A DNA stretch of 64,000 nucleotides, taken from the NCBI GenBank assembly GCA_965243615.1, contig CBDEVO010000003.1, positions 4,216,001-4,280,000 of the forward strand, written 5' to 3'. Below the pieces are notes generated by a model, which saw only the letters and a list, made by a program, of their open reading frames with translations, had not been told where the DNA came from and made no database searches. This DNA is from JAJEEA01 sp965243615 (GTDB lineage Bacteria > Acidobacteriota > Vicinamibacteria > Vicinamibacterales > UBA8438). The stretch's first letter is position 1. The number at the start of each line of letters is the position of its first letter. The translations under genes were made by a program, and so were the position numbers. Below are positions 19,208 to 29,450 of this stretch, piece after piece.

Positions 19208-21748
19208 CTACTCCGCGCGTAACGTGCCCAGCGGCTTGCGGCGCAGCGCGTCGAGGCTGGCCGCGACGCCCACGCTTCCCACCACCAGCGCCGTCAGCAG
19301 CATGCCCCCGAGGTTCACCAGCGGTGCGGGATTCCAGTCGACTTCGAGGAGATGGCGGCTGAGGCCCCACGTCAGCCCGAGGGCGCCGGCCGAGCCCACC
19401 GCGCCGGCGAGGACGCCCAGCGTGCCGTACTCGACGACGAGCATGGTGACGAGGCTGCGGCGGGTGGCGCCGAGGGTCTGGAAGATGGCGGTCTCGTAGC
19501 GCCGCTGGTACTTCGTCATCGCCACCGATCCCACGAGAATCAGGATCCCGCTGAAGATGGCGATGCCCCCCACCATCGTGATCGCGAGGGTGACGTAGTC
19601 GAGAATGCGCCGCACGGTGGCGATTACCTCGAGGCCGTCGATCACCGATACGTTCGGGAAACCGGCGACCAGGTCGCGCTGCAGGCGGGCGCGCGCCGGC
19701 GTTTCCCGGGGGCCGCGCAGGAACGAGATGAAGCTGTGGGGAGCCCGGTCGAAGACCCCGGGGCTGAACAGGAACATGAAGCCGCCGCTGCGCGAGTCGT
19801 CCCAGTCGACCGCGCGCACGCTCGACACCGTCGCCTCGATGTCGCGCCCCAGCACCCGGAACCGCAGCACGTCGCCCATCTCGAGGTCCAGCCGATCGCG
19901 GATGCTCTCCTCCACCGAGACCTCCGGCCGCCCGGGGCCGGCCGGCTCCCAGAAGGCGCCCTCGACGACCCGTTCGTTGGCCTCGATCCGATCGCGGTAG
20001 GTCACCGTGAACTCGCGCCCGACGCCCCGCCGCCGCACCGCGCGGGGGGAGTCGAGCCGCGTCCGCTGCCCGTCGACACCCGTGACGCGGGCCCGCAGCA
20101 CCGGGAGCAGGTTAGGCGCGCCGCCGATCCGCTCCTCGAGGAGCGCGCGGACCCCGTCCCGCTGGTCCTGCTGGATGTCGATGAGGAACATGTCGGGGCT
20201 GTCGTCGCGGATCTCGAGGGCGAACGCGCCCAGCAGGTTGGCCTGCACCGCGTGGATGCCGATGACGAAGAAGCTGCCCAGCCCCACCGCGAGGAGGATG
20301 ACGCGGGTCTGGTTGCCGGGCCGGGCGAGGTTGAGGACGGCGTGACGCACCGCGAAGCGGGCGCCCGCGCCCAGGGGCTGAATCAGCCGGACGAGGGCCC
20401 GGCCGACGCCGTGGAGCACGACGGCGACCACCGCGAAGCCGCCGCACACCCACAGGCCCGCCTCCCACGAGGCCGCCTGCCAGCTCGCCAGCGCGACCAA
20501 CCCCGCCGCCAGCGCGCCCACCACCGCCCACTGCACCCAGTCGCGCGCCGCGGTGGTGATCAGGTTCCACCGGATCAGGGCCAGCGGCTTGATGGTCCGC
20601 ATCTCCAGGAGGGGCCCGAGCGCGAAGAGGAGCGAGACGAGGACGCCCACCCCCAGCCCCTGGGCGGCGGCCGAGCCGGTCACGCCGTACGAGAGGTCCT
20701 CGACCCCGGCGACCGCCGCCGCCTGCGCGGTCAGGGAGGACGGCAGCGACGCCAGCACCGCGGCGGCCAGCGCGACCCCGAGGAGCGCCCCCCCCAGCCC
20801 CAGGATGGCGACCTGGACCACGTAGACGGCCAGCACCTGCCGGCTCGTCGCCCCGAGGCACTTGAGCACCGCGACGCTGCGCACCCGCTGCTGCACGAAG
20901 ACCCGGGTGACGCTCCACACCCCGATGCCCCCGAGCACGACCACCACGAAGCCGATGAGGCTCAGGTAGTCCTCGGCCCGCGACAGGTTGCGGGCAATCC
21001 GGTCCTCGGTATTGCGGTACGACCGCACCCGCACGAACTCGTCGCGCAGCGGCTCGCGCAGCGAGGCCACCAGCGGGTCGACGCGGATCTCGGGGACCCG
21101 CAGCAGGATCTGGCGCTCGGCGCGGGTGCCGAGGGTCAGCAGCCCCGTCTCCAGCAGGTCGGCGTAGTCGACGAGCACCCGCGGGCCGAAGCTGAACGCG
21201 CCGATGCCCCCGCCCGGCTCGCGCAGGATGACGCCGCGGATCTCGAAGCCGCGGTCGCCGATGAGGATGTCGTCTCCGACCGCGACGTCGAGCTGGGTCA
21301 ACAGCTCCGGGCGCACCAGCGCCCCGCCGCCGGCGAGCAGCCCGTGGTCGTAGGGCCGGCCGTCCTCGAGCACGAAGCGCCCGTAGAACGGGAACGCGGC
21401 CTCGACGCCCCGCAGCTCGACCACCCGGGCCACCACCTTCGACTCGTCGGCGGGCCGGGCCATCGTCGGCGTCTCGATCGAGCGGGTCCGGGCGAGCTCC
21501 GGCTCGACCCCGAGGATGCCGTCGATGGTGGCGAGGGCCGCCTCCGACCACGGCTGCTCCGATTCGATCTCCACGTCGGCGGCCAGGAGGGCGCGCGTCT
21601 CCCCCGCCATCGCCACCCCCACCTGCTGGATGACCGAGCGCAACGCCACGATGGCGCTGACCCCGACCGCCACGCAGACGAAGAAGAACGCGAGCCGCCG
21701 CCACGACGCGCGCAGCTCGCGGCCGACCATCCGGAGCACGAACGTCAC
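19208..21748 (-). CDS. FtsX-type ABC transporter permease, YbbP-like
   Basis: 846 aa inner-membrane protein from GTG 21748 (VTFVLRMVGRELRASWRRL). Topology resembles E. coli YbbP and LolC/E-type permeases with duplicated FtsX domains: TM1 (FFFVCVAVGVSAIVAL), a large periplasmic domain, FtsX block 1 (IGFVVVVLGGIGVWSVTRVFVQQ, VAVLKCLGATSRQVLAVYV), central helices, a second periplasmic domain, and FtsX block 2 (TMVGGIAIFSGILILVGSVAM, FQTLGATRRSLVTMLVVEYG). Its GTG overlaps the ATPase gene stop by 4 nt (GTGA), so the two are coupled. With the TesA-like gene upstream this reproduces the tesA-ybbA-ybbP association, here all on one strand. Substrate unknown, likely lipid or lipoprotein. Confidence 0.9.
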   Translation of the reverse strand: MTFVLRMVGRELRASWRRLAFFFVCVAVGVSAIVALRSVIQQVGVAMAGETRALLAADVEIESEQPWSEAALATIDGILGVEPELARTRSIETPTMARPADESKVVARVVELRGVEAAFPFYGRFVLEDGRPYDHGLLAGGGALVRPELLTQLDVAVGDDILIGDRGFEIRGVILREPGGGIGAFSFGPRVLVDYADLLETGLLTLGTRAERQILLRVPEIRVDPLVASLREPLRDEFVRVRSYRNTEDRIARNLSRAEDYLSLIGFVVVVLGGIGVWSVTRVFVQQRVRSVAVLKCLGATSRQVLAVYVVQVAILGLGGALLGVALAAAVLASLPSSLTAQAAAVAGVEDLSYGVTGSAAAQGLGVGVLVSLLFALGPLLEMRTIKPLALIRWNLITTAARDWVQWAVVGALAAGLVALASWQAASWEAGLWVCGGFAVVAVVLHGVGRALVRLIQPLGAGARFAVRHAVLNLARPGNQTRVILLAVGLGSFFVIGIHAVQANLLGAFALEIRDDSPDMFLIDIQQDQRDGVRALLEERIGGAPNLLPVLRARVTGVDGQRTRLDSPRAVRRRGVGREFTVTYRDRIEANERVVEGAFWEPAGPGRPEVSVEESIRDRLDLEMGDVLRFRVLGRDIEATVSSVRAVDWDDSRSGGFMFLFSPGVFDRAPHSFISFLRGPRETPARARLQRDLVAGFPNVSVIDGLEVIATVRRILDYVTLAITMVGGIAIFSGILILVGSVAMTKYQRRYETAIFQTLGATRRSLVTMLVVEYGTLGVLAGAVGSAGALGLTWGLSRHLLEVDWNPAPLVNLGGMLLTALVVGSVGVAASLDALRRKPLGTLRAE

Positions 21749-22437
21749 GCGAGCACCTCCTGGGCCGCCATCGGGGACACCCGCTCGGTGCGGCCGTCGC
21801 GCATCCGCAGGGTGACGTCGGTCCCCGATGCCAGCTCGTTGTCGTGGGTGACGAGCACGATGGTGGTGCCGCGCGACCGGTTGACCCGATGGAGCAGCTC
21901 GACGATGTGCCGCCCGTTGGCGCTGTCCAGATTCCCCGTCGGCTCGTCCGCGAGGAGGATGGGAGGGTCGTTGGCCAGGGCGCGGGCTATCGCGATCCGC
22001 TGCTGCTCGCCGCCCGAGAGCTGCGCGGGATAGTGCCCGGCCCGGTCGTCGAGCCCCACCTCGGACAGCAGCGCCGCCGCCCGGTCGGACGCCCGCGCGG
22101 CCCCGGCGATCTCCAACGGCACGAGCACGTTCTCGAACGCGGTCAGCGACGGCACGAGGTGGAAGAACTGGAACACGATGCCGATCTTGCGGCCCCGGAG
22201 GCGGGCCAGCGCGTCCTCGTCGAGGCCGGAGATCTCCACCCCGTCGATGACGATCTCCCCGGTGGTCGGCGCGTCGAGCCCCGCGATGAGGCCCAGCAGG
22301 GTCGACTTGCCGCTGCCGGAGGGCCCGACGATGGAGACGTACTGCCCCGAGGCCACCGTCAGGTCGAGCGGCTGCACGATGGTCAGCGGCGCGTTCCCGC
22401 TGAGGACGGTCTTGGAGACGTTGCGGAGCTCGATCAT
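21745..22437 (-). CDS. ABC transporter ATP-binding protein, YbbA/LolD-like
   Basis: 230 aa from ATG 22437. Walker A GPSGSGKSTLLGLIAGL, Q-loop FQFFHLVPSLTAFENVLVPLE, signature LSGGEQQRIAIARAL, Walker B ILLADEPTGNLDSANG and the H-loop VLVTHDNELA are intact. Family MJ0796/LolD; the partner is the downstream YbbP-like permease, with which it overlaps by 4 nt. A TesA-type esterase gene lies upstream on the same strand, separated by 241 bp that contain a structured sequence. Probably powers a permease acting on membrane lipids or hydrophobic compounds; this last point is inference from E. coli neighbours. Confidence 0.94.
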   Translation of the reverse strand: MIELRNVSKTVLSGNAPLTIVQPLDLTVASGQYVSIVGPSGSGKSTLLGLIAGLDAPTTGEIVIDGVEISGLDEDALARLRGRKIGIVFQFFHLVPSLTAFENVLVPLEIAGAARASDRAAALLSEVGLDDRAGHYPAQLSGGEQQRIAIARALANDPPILLADEPTGNLDSANGRHIVELLHRVNRSRGTTIVLVTHDNELASGTDVTLRMRDGRTERVSPMAAQEVLA

Positions 22438-22554
22438 GTGTCAGCTCGAGGGACGACGCGACTGCCGACGGTACCAACGGGGAGCGTTACGGCTCGGCTG
22501 CACGGATGGAACGTCGGGACGGCGATCGATGGATTGGCCAACTGCACCGGAGCC

Positions 22555-22620
22555 CGGCCCGCTTCTGCTGCCTTCCGGGCTTGCGACGTGGCCAGGCGAT
22601 TCCCCGCCACGTCCTTGGCG
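22555..22620 (-). ncRNA. Possible SRP-like hairpin RNA between the tesA-like and ybbA-like genes
   Basis: Minus strand contains a GGAA tetraloop flanked by CAAG-C-CC and GG-C-AGCAG, close to the conserved domain IV core of small bacterial SRP RNA. An outer helix pairs GCCTGGCC with GGCCGGGC. A second inverted repeat, GACGTGGC/GCCACGTC, overlaps it. Against: the base pair next to the tetraloop stem is C-C, and the 3-bp helix between the two internal loops is not convincing. Treat as a structured intergenic element that needs a covariance-model search. Confidence 0.25.
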
Positions 22621-22678
22621 GGACGAGCGCCTCCCGACTTCCGGCCGCCTCGAACCACGACCCGGCTCCCTCGCGGCC

Positions 22679-23413
22679 TCATGGAGCGAGCGCGGACAGC
22701 AACGGCTCGAGGGCGTCCCGGACGCGCGCCGCCACGATGGCCGACCCCGCCGCGTTCGGGTGAATCCCGTCGGCCTGGTTGAGGGCCGGATCGGCGGCGA
22801 CGCCGTCGAGCAGGAACGGCATGAACGCCACGTCGTGCTCGCGGGCGAGATCGTCGAACACCGCCCTGAACTCCGCCGTATAGGCGGCCCCGAAGTTGGG
22901 CGGCGCCTCCATGCCCGCCAGCAGGACCCGAATGCCGCGCTCCGCGGCCAGCGCGAGGATCCGCGAGAGGTTGCGCTTCATCTGGTCGGCGGGGAGCCCG
23001 CGGAGCCCGTCGTTCCCGCCGAGGGCCACGATCAGGATGCGCACATCGCCCTCGAGCGCCCACTCGGCGCGGCTGAGCCCGGCCGCGCTGGTGTCGCCGG
23101 ACACGCCCGCGTTCACCACCGTCACCGCGTGGCCGTCGTCGCGCAACGCCCGCTCGAGGCGGGCCGGATAGGCCTCGTCGACGTCGAGTCCGAGCCCCGC
23201 CGTCAGGCTGTCTCCCAAGGCCACCACGAGCGGGCCGGACCGCGCCGACGCGGTGACCGTCGCAACACCCGATCCGCCGGCTCCGCCGCCCGGCGTGGCC
23301 ACCGTCGCGGCGGGCGCCGCCGGCGTTTTCTCGTGGCCCCCTCCGCAACCGGCGAGGGCCATCCCCAACGCGACGACGAGCGCCCGGCGAACATCTCTCG
23401 CGTGGATCCGCAT
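22679..23413 (-). CDS. TesA-like arylesterase/lysophospholipase (SGNH hydrolase), lipoprotein
   Basis: 244 aa from ATG 23413. The signal peptide ends in lipobox LAGC, so a lipoprotein, whereas E. coli TesA is soluble periplasmic. SGNH blocks: I VALGDSLTAGLG (catalytic Ser), II VNAGVSGDTSAAG (Gly), III ALGGNDGLRG (Asn), V DGIHPNAAG (catalytic Asp-x-x-His). Blocks II and III are almost those of TesA itself. Hydrolyses acyl esters or lysophospholipids. A Gly/Ala-rich linker (about 25-55) separates the anchor from the domain. An in-frame ATG at 23434 is possible but would place a perfect palindrome and promoter-like sequence inside the coding region. Linked to a ybbA/ybbP-like transporter downstream. 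Confidence 0.92.
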   Translation of the reverse strand: MRIHARDVRRALVVALGMALAGCGGGHEKTPAAPAATVATPGGGAGGSGVATVTASARSGPLVVALGDSLTAGLGLDVDEAYPARLERALRDDGHAVTVVNAGVSGDTSAAGLSRAEWALEGDVRILIVALGGNDGLRGLPADQMKRNLSRILALAAERGIRVLLAGMEAPPNFGAAYTAEFRAVFDDLAREHDVAFMPFLLDGVAADPALNQADGIHPNAAGSAIVAARVRDALEPLLSALAP

Positions 23414-23416
23414 CGA

Positions 23417-23431
23417 CGTAATGTTATTACG
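23417..23431. promoter_or_regulatory. Perfect palindrome upstream of the TesA-like gene (operator candidate)
   Basis: CGTAAT-GTT-ATTACG, a perfect 6-bp inverted repeat with a 3-nt centre in an AT-rich island just 3 bp from the chosen start codon. The position suits a repressor site overlapping a -10 element (TAATAA on the minus strand). The very short distance to the ATG implies a nearly leaderless message or a start further in. Confidence 0.35.
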
Positions 23432-23489
23432 CAACCTTGGCCGCCCAGGTTTACGCGAGCCGGCGGGCGGGACCGGCCGGCGTCGGTCG

Positions 23490-23870
23490 TCACTCCCGGT
23501 TCCCGCCCGAACGGTCGCGAAGAGCGGACCACGCGCGCCAGTACAGGAACGCGTTCACGGCCAGCAGCGCCGCCCCCAGCACCGCCTGCATGCCGCGGGT
23601 GAGGCCGGCCGGGTAGATCAGCGCCGTGACGTAGTGCTCGATGAAGCCGCTCTCGAAGCCCGGCGTCCCCGCCCGGCGCCGCAGCCACACCTCGAGCGGG
23701 GTGAGCGGGCAGATCCCGCCGGACCACTCGATGCCGACGCCCCACGCCACCGCCGGCAGATGCAGCCAGGCGACGCGCGGGAACCGACGGAGCAGCAGGG
23801 CCCCGGCCGCCGCGAACACGATGAACCCCGCGTGCGCCAGAAGGACGAGGTCGGCGAGCGCGGCGTACAT
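23490..23870 (-). CDS. DUF2784 family membrane protein
   Basis: 126 aa from ATG 23870. Three or four membrane helices: ALADLVLLAHAGFIVFAAAGALLL, LHLPAVAWGVGIEWSGGICPLT, then VTALIYPAGLTRGMQAVLGAALLAVNAFLYWRAW. The motif G-I-C-P-L-T-P-L-E-x-W-L-R (GGICPLTPLEVWLRRRAG) and the C-terminal YP-G-L are DUF2784 hallmarks. Function unknown for the family. Start at 23870 avoids a basic, unrelated N-terminal stretch that the open frame would otherwise include up to 23942. Divergent from cstA, sharing a 113-bp intergenic region. Confidence 0.85.
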   Translation of the reverse strand: MYAALADLVLLAHAGFIVFAAAGALLLRRFPRVAWLHLPAVAWGVGIEWSGGICPLTPLEVWLRRRAGTPGFESGFIEHYVTALIYPAGLTRGMQAVLGAALLAVNAFLYWRAWSALRDRSGGNRE

Positions 23871-23906
23871 GGCGTCACCCCCGGCCCGGGAACGCCCGGG
23901 CCGCCG

Positions 23907-23934
23907 TTGTGCGGTCCGGCCGCACGTGTAGAAT
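23907..23934 (+). promoter_or_regulatory. Promoter for the cstA-containing cluster
   Basis: -35 TTGTGC (23907-23912), 16-nt spacer, -10 TAGAAT (23929-23934). Transcription would start near 23941, about 43 nt before the cstA ATG at 23984. Confidence 0.5.
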
Positions 23935-23983
23935 AGGCCCATTCCCGATCGGTCGATTCGTCCGCCTGCGAGGTGTCCTCCTG

Positions 23984-25663
<1,680 letters not shown>

Positions 25664-25679
25664 CCAGCGAGGGGCGACG

Positions 25680-25985
25680 ATGACCAAGCCGGACCCACGA
25701 CGGGCTCTCGAGGCCGGAACCGACCGGAGCCCGGGCTGGTTCGCGCGCCTGCAGGAGTTGCTCGACGAGTTCTACACCGCCCCCTACCGGGGGACCCTGG
25801 CGCGGGCGCGGCGGGACGAGGACGACCTGTTCATGCTCTTCGTCTTCGCCGAGCTCATGGGGGTGCCGAACCCCGCCTCGTACTACACCTTGGAGCTGCA
25901 GCCGGTGCTGCTCGAGCGCTTCCACGAGTGGCACCACCGGCAGGGGCTGGAGCACTCACCCCTCGACGGCTTCCGCTGCTGTTAG
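25680..25985 (+). CDS. Small protein ending in Cys-Cys (cory-CC-star-like) next to cstA
   Basis: 101 aa, soluble, ending GFRCC directly before the stop. Body: FARLQELLDEFYTAPYRG, ARARRDEDDLFMLFVFAELMGVPNPASYY, LLERFHEWHHRQGLEHSPLDGF. It resembles what NCBI names cory-CC-star protein. Small CstA partners in enterics (YbdD/YjiX, DUF466) also end in a Cys pair as I recall, so this may be the corresponding accessory subunit. ATG 25680 follows GAGGGGCGACG. It lies 16 bp after cstA, and its 3' end is overlapped by the open frame of the ArsA-like gene. Function not established; cysteines may bind metal or be modified. Confidence 0.75.
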   Translation: MTKPDPRRALEAGTDRSPGWFARLQELLDEFYTAPYRGTLARARRDEDDLFMLFVFAELMGVPNPASYYTLELQPVLLERFHEWHHRQGLEHSPLDGFRCC

Positions 25986-27058
25986 CTCACGCCCTGCCTT
26001 ACCCGGACACATCACGCGGGAGCGCCGCCCTGCTCGACGAGATCCTGAACCGCCCCGTCGTCTTCGTCGGGGGCAAGGGCGGCGTCGGCAAGACCACCAC
26101 GGCGGCGGCCCTGGGTCTCGCCGCCGCCGGCCGCGGCCACCGCTGCCTGCTCGTCTCCACCGATCCGGCCCATTCCCTCGCCGACCTCTTCGGCCGGCCC
26201 GTCGGCGACCGCGAGACCGCCATCGCCGACGCTCTGTGGGCGCTCGAGATCGACCCCGACCGTCAGGCCGACACCCACGTCCGGACCGTCAAGGCCCGAA
26301 TGAAGCGCCTGGTACACCCGCGCCAATTCGACGAGATCGACCGGCAGCTCGACCTCGCGCGGCTCGCCCCCGGCACCATGGAGGCGGCCCTGCTCGAGCG
26401 CGTCGCCGAGATCATGACCCGGGCGGAACGCGACTACGACCGCGTCGTCTTCGACACCGCGCCGACCGGCCACACCGTGCGGCTCCTGTCGCTTCCCGAC
26501 ATCATGGCCGCCTGGACCGACGGGCTGCTCGGCCACCGCGAGCGCTCGGCGCGGCTCGGCGACGCCCTCCGGCACCTCGGCGGAGGACGCGTGCGCGGCG
26601 ACGAGTTGTCGCGGCTGGAGACGGCCGCCGACCACGAGCCGGGCAGCCGGGACGCCCAGCTCGACGAGCTGCTGCAAGCGCGGCGGCGGAAGTTCATCGG
26701 CGCCCGCGAGCGGCTTCTCGACCGCTCCCGCACCGCCTTCGTCTCGGTGGTGAACCCCGACCGCCTCTCGGTGCTCGAGACGGTCCGGGCGCACGAAGTC
26801 CTGGGCCGCTTCTCGATCCCGGTGAGCGCGGTGGTGGTGAACCGGGTGCTCCCCGACGACGCCGAGGGCGCGTTCCTCGCCGCCCGGCGGCGGCAGGAAG
26901 CCCGCTACCTCGAAGAGATCGAGCGGGCGTTCGGGGGGATACCGCAGGTGCGAGTCCCCCTCCTGCCCGACGACGTCCACGACCTCGACACCCTCCGCGC
27001 GCTGGGCCGGCGCATCGTCGCCGGCGAGACGCGTCCCGACCCCTCCACCGCACCCTGA
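25928..27058 (+). CDS. ArsA/Get3-family ATPase
   Basis: P-loop ATPase of the ArsA/GET3 group. Deviant Walker A GGKGGVGKTTTAAALG, switch I STDPAHSLADLFG, switch II FDTAPTGHTVRLLSLPD, and the C-terminal VVNRVLPDDAEG block. A-loop-like FSIPVSAVVVNRV is present; paired metal-binding cysteines typical of arsenite-activated ArsA are absent, so a client-chaperone or regulatory role is likelier. The start is unclear: GTG 25928 gives 376 aa but overlaps the CC-tail gene by 58 bp, and no ATG, GTG or TTG lies between there and the first domain residues near 26040. CTG starts around 25999 or 26032 are alternatives. Third gene of the cstA cluster. Confidence 0.88.
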   Translation: MAPPAGAGALTPRRLPLLLAHALPYPDTSRGSAALLDEILNRPVVFVGGKGGVGKTTTAAALGLAAAGRGHRCLLVSTDPAHSLADLFGRPVGDRETAIADALWALEIDPDRQADTHVRTVKARMKRLVHPRQFDEIDRQLDLARLAPGTMEAALLERVAEIMTRAERDYDRVVFDTAPTGHTVRLLSLPDIMAAWTDGLLGHRERSARLGDALRHLGGGRVRGDELSRLETAADHEPGSRDAQLDELLQARRRKFIGARERLLDRSRTAFVSVVNPDRLSVLETVRAHEVLGRFSIPVSAVVVNRVLPDDAEGAFLAARRRQEARYLEEIERAFGGIPQVRVPLLPDDVHDLDTLRALGRRIVAGETRPDPSTAP

Positions 27059-27127
27059 CGAGGTTCGGCTCGCGCCCGTCGTCGTCCGCCCGAGCCGTAC
27101 GTCCGGAGCGGCCGACCCTCGCGCAGC

Positions 27128-27157
27128 TTGACAGGTGCCCATGTCGAAGCGTAGCTT
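27128..27157 (+). promoter_or_regulatory. Promoter candidate for the first VapBC pair
   Basis: Perfect -35 TTGACA (27128-27133), 18-nt spacer, weak -10 TAGCTT (27152-27157). It is about 20-50 nt ahead of the antitoxin start candidates. Confidence 0.4.
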
Positions 27158-27175
27158 GGGCATCGGGATACAGAT

Positions 27176-27445
27176 GTGGATATGGATATGCCTCAGCAGC
27201 AGATGACGAAGAAGGCGACGATTCTCTTCCCCCCGGCGCTCTACGGAGAGCTGGAGGACGAAGCCCGCCGTCAGGGACGGTCGGTCGGCGAGCTCGTGCG
27301 GGAAGCGGTGATGATTCGCTACGGCGCGGGCGGCGAATCGATGCGGGTCGAGGCGGTCGAGAGGCTCGTGCAGCTCAACGGAGAGGTGCCCGAGGATCCC
27401 GCTCAGCTCGAAGCCGAGATCATCCGAGGCGCGACCGAGCGGTGA
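27176..27445 (+). CDS. Ribbon-helix-helix antitoxin (VapB-like)
   Basis: Up to 89 aa. KKATILFPPALYGELEDEARRQGRSVGELVREAVMIRYG is a ribbon-helix-helix DNA-binding fold (CopG/Arc type); the acidic C-terminal part (about 50-89) would wrap the toxin. Several starts are possible: GTG 27176, ATG 27182, ATG 27188 and ATG 27203; the fold begins only at KKAT, so the shorter ones suffice. The TGA stop overlaps the toxin GTG (GTGA), the classic coupled antitoxin-toxin layout. Expected to repress its own promoter by dimer binding. Confidence 0.85.
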   Translation: MDMDMPQQQMTKKATILFPPALYGELEDEARRQGRSVGELVREAVMIRYGAGGESMRVEAVERLVQLNGEVPEDPAQLEAEIIRGATER

Positions 27446-27855
27446 GGTTGTTCGTCGACGCCAACGTCCCGATGTACGCGGAAGGGCGCGACCACCGCTT
27501 CAAGGCGCCGTCCGCCGAGTTCATGCTCGCGGTCGCCCGGCGCCAGGTCGACGCGGTGAGCGACGTCGAGGTGTTGCAGGAAATCCTCCACCGTTACCGC
27601 GCGGTCGGCCGACAGTCGGAGGGCTTCGTCGTCTTTCAGACGTTCGCCACCACCGTCCGGATCTTCCATCCCATCGCGCTCGACGATCTGTGGGAGTGCC
27701 GCGCGATCCTGCGGCGACACCGCGGCCTGCAGCCGCGCGACGCGATCCATGCCGCGGTCATGCGCCGCCACGCGATCCGGACCGTCGTCAGCTACGATCG
27801 CCACTTCGACGAGCTTCCGGACATCGAGCGCGTGACGCCTGACGCGGTGCTTTGA
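27442..27855 (+). CDS. PIN-domain ribonuclease toxin (VapC-like)
   Basis: 137 aa from GTG 27442 (VRLFVDANVPMYAEG). PIN catalytic acids are visible: Asp in FVDANV, Glu in DVEVLQEIL, Asp in QPRDAIHAAVM and Asp in VSYDRHFDEL. VapC toxins cleave initiator tRNA or rRNA and are neutralised by the upstream antitoxin. Length and 4-nt overlap with the antitoxin fit type II VapBC. The long open frame upstream in the same phase belongs to no protein and is ignored. All active-site residues are present, so the toxin should be functional. Confidence 0.9.
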   Translation: MRLFVDANVPMYAEGRDHRFKAPSAEFMLAVARRQVDAVSDVEVLQEILHRYRAVGRQSEGFVVFQTFATTVRIFHPIALDDLWECRAILRRHRGLQPRDAIHAAVMRRHAIRTVVSYDRHFDELPDIERVTPDAVL

Positions 27856-27900
27856 ACGCACCAATCGATGAAGGAAACCGGGACCGCGGGCGGTTCGTGG

Positions 27901-29403
<1,503 letters not shown>

Positions 29404-29450
29404 TCCCGTCTCCTTGCCCCTGGTGGTACATCCTCGCCGTCGAGGATCGC

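Noticed and set aside
19352..22033. 893-codon plus-strand frame antisense to the YbbP-like gene
   Set aside because: Composition (Ala, Arg, Pro, His, Asp) is that of an antisense shadow in GC-rich DNA; no domain, and it covers two well-supported genes.
27059..27127. Further copy of the dispersed palindromic repeat after the ArsA-like gene
   Set aside because: Only vague similarity (CCCGTCGTCGTCCGC, GACCCTC) with no hairpin arms.
29404..29450. SAH or SAM riboswitch upstream of ahcY
   Set aside because: Only 47 bp separate the genes, and no riboswitch consensus is visible.
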